A stretch of 64,000 bases of DNA from Margaritifera margaritifera. Its lineage: Eukaryota > Mollusca > Bivalvia > Unionida > Margaritiferidae. Positions within the stretch are counted from its first letter, which is position 1; each line of letters starts with the position of its first letter. The DNA lies in contig JAQPZY010001638.1 in NCBI GenBank assembly GCA_029931535.1, forward strand, positions 4,650,001-4,714,000, written 5' to 3'. Position numbers and translations under genes: made by a program. This document shows positions 27,001 through 36,000 of the stretch, in pieces. Under the pieces are notes generated by a model. That model saw only the letters and a program-made list of their open reading frames with translations. It was not told the DNA's origin and did not search any database.

Positions 27001-30000
27001 TGTTCTTTGTATATAGGTGTCTGATACAACTGGTTTTTGTACTTAATTTCCCCAATCAGGTAGACAGATATTGGAATGATTTAAATTTTGTTTTTAAAAA
27101 ATGATATTTAAAATTTGTTCACTTGTGCCATGGAAGTACAAGACAACAACAAAACTGTTTTGAGAAATTGTTAAAGGGGGTGACTGTCAAAACTGTATAT
27201 ACTCGCTTATAAGTTGAGTTCAAACCGCAAACTGCACAGACCCAGATTTGCCAGTGCATTATATGACAGCGGATCAGGATCTATGTTGTTTGCAGTTGGA
27301 CTCAACTCGTAAGCAAGTTTATGCGATACATTTATATGCCTCCTACTGATTTCTGATTCTGATTCAGGTTGGGTTGGGGTAGACTTTGGATAATTTCAAA
27401 AAAATTTACTTTGGAGGTGTAGAACTTCTTCATTTTACCATTGTAGAACAATATTTAAGGTGTATAGATATCGTAAAATGTGGATAATAAACATGTTTGA
27501 GAATAAGCCTATACAGGCCTTTTACAGAATTTGGGGTGGAAAAATGTAGCACATTTATGACTGTAATATCGAAAAGTCGAATATTTAGAATTTGCTTTAT
27601 AAATACTTCTTTTTCTTATAAAGTGTCGAGTATGACTTTCTATACACCCACCATAAGGTGGGTCATACTAAGTTGTAATGTTTTTCATCCATCTGTCCAT
27701 CATCTACAGTGACCAAGCTATGTGAATGGCTTGCACTTGGGTTAAGGAAGAACTTTATCAATTTCAAGCTCAAAAGCTCAAAGGTTAAAGTAACTGTGAC
27801 TGAAAGAAGGAAAATGGTTTCCGCACAATAACTCGAGTTCTCCACCATCTACAGTAACAAGTCTTGGTGGATAGCTTGCACTTGGGTTAAGGAAGAAGCC
27901 TCTCAGTTTCTGGGTCAAAAGGTCAAAGGTCAAGTTGACTTTGAAAGAAGAAAAATGGTTTCAGCACAATAACTCAAATTTTCCACTATCTACAGTTACC
28001 AAACTTTGTGGATGTCTTGCACTATATTGGGCTCAAAAAGTTAAAGGTCAAGTCCATTCTGACTGAAAGAAGAAAAACGGTTTCTGCACAAAAACTAAAG
28101 TTCCCTGTCATCTGGGGTTACTAAATCCTGTAGCTGGCTTGCACTTTCAGTAGGGAAGAACCCTATTGATTTTGGAATCAAAAGGGCAAGGTCGCTGACT
28201 AGAAGAATGAAAATGGGTGTCCACACAATAACATTAGTTCTGCATCACATATCTCAACCAAAATTTGTGGGTGGCTTGCACTTGGGTTAAGAAAGAAACC
28301 TATTGTTTTTGTTTTCAAAAGGTCAATATCAGTATGACTGAATGAAGAAAAATGGTTTCAAATCACAGACCTGGACCAAACTTTGGGCTCAAAAGGCTAA
28401 AGTCAGGGTCACTGACTGGTTTCTGCACAAAAATTGAATTTCTGACCATGTGCCTTCAAAGTTGTGGATGACGTGCACTTGGGATAAGAAGGAAGTCTGT
28501 TGACTTGGTCAAAAGGTCAAAGGTCAAGATTCGTTCTGACCGAAAGAAGAAAAGGTTTTATGCACAATAACTTTGATTATGCAGCACAAGAGGAGCTGTA
28601 GTGGCACAGTGGTTAGAATGCCAAACTTGCGATCAAATTGGTGCAGGTTTGAAACCTACTATTGGATCAGCCCGGGTTGGCTACTGTGGTGTGTCGATGG
28701 GCAAGGCACTTTACTCAAATTGTCATGGCACAAAATAACCTGCTTGTGTTGCTGTGCCGTAAAGCACAAACCAAACCAAAGCATCACAGGACCTGGACTA
28801 AACTCTATGGATGGCTTGCACTAAGGAGGAAGTCTATTTATGTTGGGGTCAAAGGTTAAGGTCACTGCAACTGAAAGAAGAAAAATGTTCTTTTGAATAA
28901 TAAATTTAATTCTAGACTATGTACCATGACCAAAATTTGTGGAGGGCTTGTACTTGTATGGAAGATGGCTATTGATTTTAAGGTCAAGGTCACTGTGGCT
29001 TGAGAAAAACTGGTTTTGCAGAAAAACTTTTATTCTTGAGTGAGTTCCTTGACTAAACTTTGTGGATGGCTTGTACTTGGTAGTAATAAAGCAGTTTTTA
29101 GATTCTGGGATCTAGAGATCAGATGTCATGGTCATGGCAAGTCTAGTAAGAAAATAATGGTTCCTGCACAGTAACTTTACTACTAGACCACATAGCTTGT
29201 CTGAAGATCTCAGTCTTTGTGACCCATTGGTCCATAATCACCTGAGTCAGTCATACCCTATTAGTTCCTACAGAGAGGACTGTTAAACATAGGGAAGACA
29301 TTTAATATGTTGTTCGCAGAACTCTTGTATGTTGTGCTATGACTGATGAAAGAAAAATGGTTTCTGAAAAAAAAAATTCACTTTTCGACCGTGTACTTTC
29401 ATCAAAGTTTGAGGATGACTTGTAGTGGTGAAACAATTCATTGATATATCGATTACAATCGATACAAGACCTGAAGAATCGATACAAAACGATACTTACC
29501 CTATATAAGTTACTTTATTCTTCAGCAGTCATGAATAATTATTAGTCGTTTGCCTTTTTGTTCTTTAAACTGAGAATCAATAATGTCTCGTATTGTAGGC
29601 TGTGTATCGTTAATTGTATCTATACACAACACAGGTGTATCATTTCACCCCTAAAGACTTGCACATTTGGTAAGAGAGAAGTAAATTGATTTTGAAGTCA
29701 AAAGGTCAAAGGTTAGGGTCACCAACTGAAAGAAGAAAAATATAAGTTCTGGACCACGTACCTTGACCAGAATTTGTAAACGGTTTCAGGGCTTGAAAAT
29801 TTTTCCTTTATCCACTTGCCCTGCTGGTAAGGAACATTGAGCTTTTTACTCATCGTGCATACATTTTACTCATCCTATACTAGAGTGTAATTTTAAAAAC
29901 TGAAAACCTAAATGTCATATACGATTTTGCTTAATTGATCTGGCAAGGTCTGTACATTCAGGTTTTTTTAATTCCTTTTCATGCACGTACACAGTCATGC

Positions 30001-33000
30001 CTACCAACCATTATGCTTTTGGCATAATCATTCCACTTTTTTTTCACCTAATTATGTCTTAAGTGGAATGATTATGCCAAAAGCATAATGGTTGGCAGGC
30101 ATGACTGTGTAAGTGCATGAAAAGGAATTTAAAAAGCCTGAATGTACAGACCTTGCCAGATGATTATTGATATAAGAATGTCAGTCTTGAAGTTTATTGT
30201 AATCATTTATCAAATTCAGTCACACCATGGTAGTCAGGCTTCTAGTTTAGTACCAATTTCAATCTTTTACAGGCAGAAAATTAACTTGACAATATCACTT
30301 GTTTCAGATAACAGGAATTGCAAACCCAGGAAAGACTGTTTCAGTTTTAATTCGTGGCTCTAACAAGCTGTTTTTAGAAGAGGCGGACAGGTCTATACAT
30401 GATGCACTGTGTGTTATCAGATGTCTAGTAAAGAAAAGGTGAGAGCTATAAAATTCTCCCTGTAAGGCTGCTCTCTATGGCATGCTCAAGAGGATATATA
30501 AGGGAATGATTTCTATTTTAAATCCATGCTATAGCATCAGGGATGTTGTGATACCCTTTGTATGTCTGCACTCTTATGAACTACAGGGTTGAAATTCACC
30601 AAACTAGGTATATGAATTGCCCATATGGCGACCATCTGGAAGAGCAGTAGAAATTTTTGTCCCACCCCTTGGGGTCTTTTGGAGGGGTCAAAGGTCTGGT
30701 TTACCATAATTGCAATTATAGTGACATTTTTTAATATTTTTGATTAAACTTTATACATGCAATCATAGCAGGCAAGTGGATACACAATACTGTGAATTCA
30801 TGGGTATCAGTGAAAATGGTGCCTATCTGACATCCAATATGGCCACCATGGTGGCCATCTTGAAAATCTTTTTATTGCTACTCCTGAATGGGTGGTCAAA
30901 TCAACATGGGCTTTTTCACCAAAAGTTATGATGTCTAGTTGGTCCTGAATGAAAATGGTGCCAGTCTTACATCCAGTATAGCCTCTGTGATGGCCAGCTT
31001 TAAAATCTTGTTATCGCTTCTCCAGAGGAATGGATGGTCATACTGACAGAGGGTTTCACCAAAAGTCTTCTTGTGTCTAGTTGGTCCTACATGAAAATGG
31101 TGCCAATCTTGCATCCTATATGGCAGCCACGGCATCCATCTTGTAAATGTTGTTATTGCTTAGGAACATCAGGAATGGTTTCAACACTTGGTAGTTAAAA
31201 AGAAGAAATGGTCTTGGATTCCTGTAAATTCTTTTCAGCCACTAAAGCATCAATCCCTTCGAGTGACTCCTGTTGTGATTTGGCAAGATTTACAAGTTTG
31301 TTGGTACTTGAGTTCATGGATGGGGGAACTCTGTCTTGTGAGCAAGCCTTGGAATGAGCTCGTTTTGCTTGCCACCTGTTAGAACATTTCAGATCAGATA
31401 TTACAGAATCAAAGACCGACATTAAATTATGATCTTTTTTTTCTTCAAACTTTATAGACTAGCAGAGATGCTGCCAGGCAGCGGGATCGCGGGTTTCTCG
31501 CAAAAATGATAGAGAGTCACGCAACTTTTAAAAGCCAATGGGGGAAAGATTGCGCAAGTTATCTGTGCTTCCCGTGATTTCTCGTACCCAATGCGCGACT
31601 TTTATATTTTTTGTTTTTTAATTAGGTTGATCATATCGTCTTTTTTTACTTTTCTCCATGATCTCAATTAATCCTGTATCTATGGAGAATAATGTTTGAA
31701 TACAATCACCTTTATGATGGAGATCTGTTGGAGTATTGCAAAAACTATGGAGGTATTCCGATTGAATTGTTTCCTGGGGCAGTGTAGTAAATTGATCCAT
31801 CGATCGAAATGTCAAAAGCGCGACAGTAGTGTGTTATGCTGAAACAAAATATAACTGATTTCTGTAGGAAACTCGGCGAGATGGAAAGATCATCTGTTAG
31901 GACGAAACTAGGGAGGATGAAATATCTGATGGTTTGTTGCCAACTGAACATAGCGCAGAAAGCTGTGATACAGAAATAACCGACATAATGTCGTTTACTA
32001 CGGTTTAGACCCTGCAGAAATTCTGATACATCGACAGAAATATCCAAGGAACAACATGCCTGAATTGTGGAAAATTGTGCTTTGGATACCTGAAAACCAG
32101 TTCCCGAATCTATTCAGACTGGTCATAATTGCAGCAGTTCTTGCATTTACAAAAACTGATTGTGAAAGGTGATTCAGTTCTCAAAGCAAAATTCAAACTA
32201 CTCAGCGAAATAGGGTAACCACAGACCATTAAAACTCTATCATTGTAGTAAGAAAATGTCAGAATATCTGAGAACAAAACAAAATGAAATCCTATACAGA
32301 TATATAATTTGGATTAAGTATTTTTTTTTCTCCCTTTTTTTTCTCTAAGATATTCTGACATTTTCCTACTACAGTGATAGAGTTTCAAAGGCCTGTGGGC
32401 TAACATCTGAAACAATAAATAAACTGATGACTATACAGATGTGTGTGTGGTCCAGTAAATTATTTTCAGTTTGCAAAGCCATATTTGAAGGGCAGTGATA
32501 AGAAACAAGGAAGAATATTTACCATCTGAGCAACAATTAGGTATGCAGCTATCTTATACATCTATTGTCAAAGAAAATCATTAAATGCTTGTTTTAAATT
32601 AGGTGTTTCTACACCTTATAATAATGTTGTCACCCATCATCTACCATTCGGCTTAGTTTACTTTTGCCTCCCCTCTCCCAATGACCCCCCCCCCCCCTCA
32701 GAAGGTAGGTGTGGGGGACCTTTCCCTCTTAAGAAAATTTCTGGCAGCATCTCTGGACTAGAACAATGTAGAATTGCTTTACATCAGAAAGAAAATTGGT
32801 CAGTTTTTACACCATATCTTTTGAACCCAGTTAAGGTACACCTTTGCTTACATGAAGAGTCTGTATGAACTCAAATTTTAAAGGTCATTAACTTTGTAAG
32901 TATGATCCTATTACTGATATTTTATTTTGAGAGTAGGTATGCATAAAAGGAACTCTCTCTCTCTCACTGTACACGAGTCAGTTGGTATCATTGCAGAGAA

Positions 33001-36000
33001 GAAAGGAATTCCATTGCTTGCATGTAAAATAAAATAATTCCTTCACAGGAAATCTTTTTTTGATGAAGGATACAGCTACTCTGCATGTCAATATCTAAGC
33101 ATCTTTAAATTTTTCAGAATTTTGTTAATGTTGTTGATGGCATAAAATTTTTTTTTACAAATGTGAAGTCGGTTTTCGCCAAATTTTTTTTGAAAATGTT
33201 ATAAAATGTACTTGACTTGCTGTAATTTATTCCCCTTTTTCTCCTTGTAGAGCTCTGATAGCTGGAGGTGGAGCCCCAGAAATTGAGTTGGCTCTTCGAC
33301 TAGCTGAGTATGCCAACACCCTGGCAGGCATGGAGCAGTATTGCTTCAGGGCATTTGCTGAGGCTTTGGAAATAATTCCATTTACACTTGCAGAAAATGC
33401 AGGTCTTAATCCTATTGCAACTGTCACTGAGCTTAGAAATAGACATGCGAAAGGGGAGAGAACTGCTGGTATCAATGTCAGAAAGGTATGAAATATTTGT
33501 TTGAATTTCTGGCCTCCAAAGTAAAGAAACTTTTTGAACACAAAACTTAAGCTTTTACCTTTTTAATTCCCAGTTTTCCTGGGGCAATTTAATTTTCATA
33601 TGGGCATACAAATTGGGAAAGGTTAAACTTTCCATCCCTTGGATTGTACATCAAGATTTGTGTGAAGCTTGCATTTTGTTTATTCATATGCACTGGGAAC
33701 TCATAGGAATGTGTTTTTATCAGAGAGGAGATAAGTATTGCAATTCTCACAGGAAAAGTTATGGGTTTTTTTTGTATACTTGAAGGGATAATCTAGGCTA
33801 AGGTATATTGTCTACTTAATCGAGTGTCCATCTGTTTGTTTATATGGCAAAGCTTGTCATTGCTTCTCCACCCACATTACCTGGAGAATTTGAATAAAAC
33901 TGTTAACTAGATATGAGTCTGGTGTAGATGTGCAATAAGGTTTGACTTTTTTCCATTGCCTGTTTGTAGGGAAATTCCTTTAACAAAATTTCAAAAAGAG
34001 TGATATTTCGAAATTCAGCTCATTAATGCTTTTCTTACAACACTGGTTGGAGGGTTGTATTGAAACTTTGTAAGCTGTATATGTGGTTGGTGTAGCTGTG
34101 CAGTAAGACTTTACTTTTTCCCTCTGGCCCAGTTTTGGGGACATTTGAAAACTTTTGGAAAAAAGGGGGTGTTGTGGTGGTGGGAGAATTCAGTTCATCA
34201 CTTCTCTAACATGATCTGGAGGATTATATTGAAACTTAGTTGGCTAGATATGTGGTTGCTGTAGAAACACAGTAAAGTTTTACTTTTTCCTCGGGACCCT
34301 TTTTTTACGTACAATTGTCAAAAAAGGGTATTTTGGGAATTAAGTTGGTCACGGCTTTTCACACATCAGTTGGATGATTGTAGTGAAACCTTGTAGACTG
34401 GGTATGTGGTCAGTGTAGATATGAAATAAGGTTTTACTATTTTCCTTTGGCCCATGGGGGGGGGGGGAATGTTTTGAAAAACTCGAAAAAAAAGGGAGTG
34501 TTTGGGGAATTAGTTTATCATCGCTTATCCTCCTATGCTGCATGGATGATTTTGTTTAAACTTTATAGGCAAGATTTGTGGTTGGTGTAGATTTTACTGG
34601 GAGTGATGTACAAAATTGAAGGCTGCATTTTCCCATTAGGATGCTTAGGCAGGGAAAGTAACAATTTTAATAAGGAAAGTGAAAACCTGGAATTCATTTG
34701 CTTATAGGTAAGAAAACTCTACAAAAAATTTCAGAGGCCTGCTAAAGCTTCTTGCCCCAAAATGTCAAAATAATGTATGGTACTTGAAAGATATCTTTGC
34801 TATTGAAATTGAACCTAATAAGGGCTGTTCCATTTAAACATACAAGGTACCCACTGAAGGCACTTTTTAAAAAATATATGCTAGGGTACTCTAGTTACAG
34901 ACGGAGTTCATGCATAAATGATACAAGATTCTAAACTGCATCTGTGGGTGACTACCCCAGATTGAAAGAGCCTTCCCCGTGTCCCAATTATGTTATACTG
35001 GAATCGCCCTAATAAAGGAACGAAAGGTTCAGGTTTTTTTATATGCTTGTCATAAAGTGGGGTGGGTGAGAGTGGAGGTGTGCTATGTTATGATGATGTC
35101 TGTCTGTTACAAATTTGGTTTTCATACAGTCGCTTGAGTTGTCCATCATCTGCAGTTAACAAATTTTGAGGATGTCTGGCACTTGGGGTAAGGAAGAACC
35201 CTCTCGATTTCAGGCACAAAAACTCAAAGGTCAGGGTCACTGTGAAAGAAAGAGGAAAAATGGTTTCTGCACAGTAACCTGAGTTTTCCACCTACCATTA
35301 CAAAACTTTGTACATAGCATGCACTTGGGTTAAGGAAGAACCCACTTGATTTTGGGTCAAATGGTCACATGTCAGGGTCACTGTTACTGAAAGAAGAAAA
35401 ATAGTTTCCATACAACAGTTTGAGTTCTCCACCATCCACAGTTGATACACTTTGTGGCTTGCTTGCACTTTGGGATAATGATGAACCCTATTGATTTTGG
35501 GTTCAAACAGATAAAGGTTAAGGTCACTCTGACAAAGAAGAAAAATGGTTTCTGCACAATAACTTGGTCTCCATCATCAATGGTTACCAAATTGTGTGGA
35601 TGACTTGTACTTGGGCTGGGGAAGAAAAAAAGTCAAGGTCACTTACTGAAAGAATAAAAATGGTTTCCACACAATAACAGCAGATCTACATCACACACCT
35701 CAACCAAGCTTTGGCTTGCACTTGGGGTAGGAAAGAAACGCATCGATTGAGGGTAAAAAAAAAGTCCCATGGTCAAGGTGACTGTGACAGAAAAAAAGAA
35801 AAATGGTTTGTACATCACAGACCAGGACAAAATTTTGTGGATCTCTTGCACTTGGGGTATGGAAGAAGTCTATTGGTTTTGGACTCAAAAGGTCAAAGGT
35901 CAAGATCACAATGACTGAAAGAAGAAGAATGGTTTCTGTACCAAAATTTCAGTTATCTACAGAGAGAACTATTAAACATGGGGCGGCAAATAATGTAACG

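Larger units (their letters stand above)
31463..32755 (+). mobile_element. Decayed hAT-superfamily transposon
   Basis: The ends are perfect 15-bp inverted repeats, cagagatgctgccag (31463-31477) and ctggcagcatctctg (32741-32755). gactag flanks both sides (31457-31462, 32756-32761); hAT elements normally duplicate 8 bp, so two positions may have changed. A hAT C-terminal dimerisation domain remnant lies inside at 32056-32229. The rest is degraded and includes a 38-bp inverted repeat (32232-32385) and a C-run at 32684-32697. Confidence 0.8.

Noticed and set aside
28589..28665. Possible tRNA gene (A and B boxes)
   Set aside because: The boxes are followed by a repeated SINE body present in four copies in the window; no proper anticodon arm or acceptor stem could be drawn.
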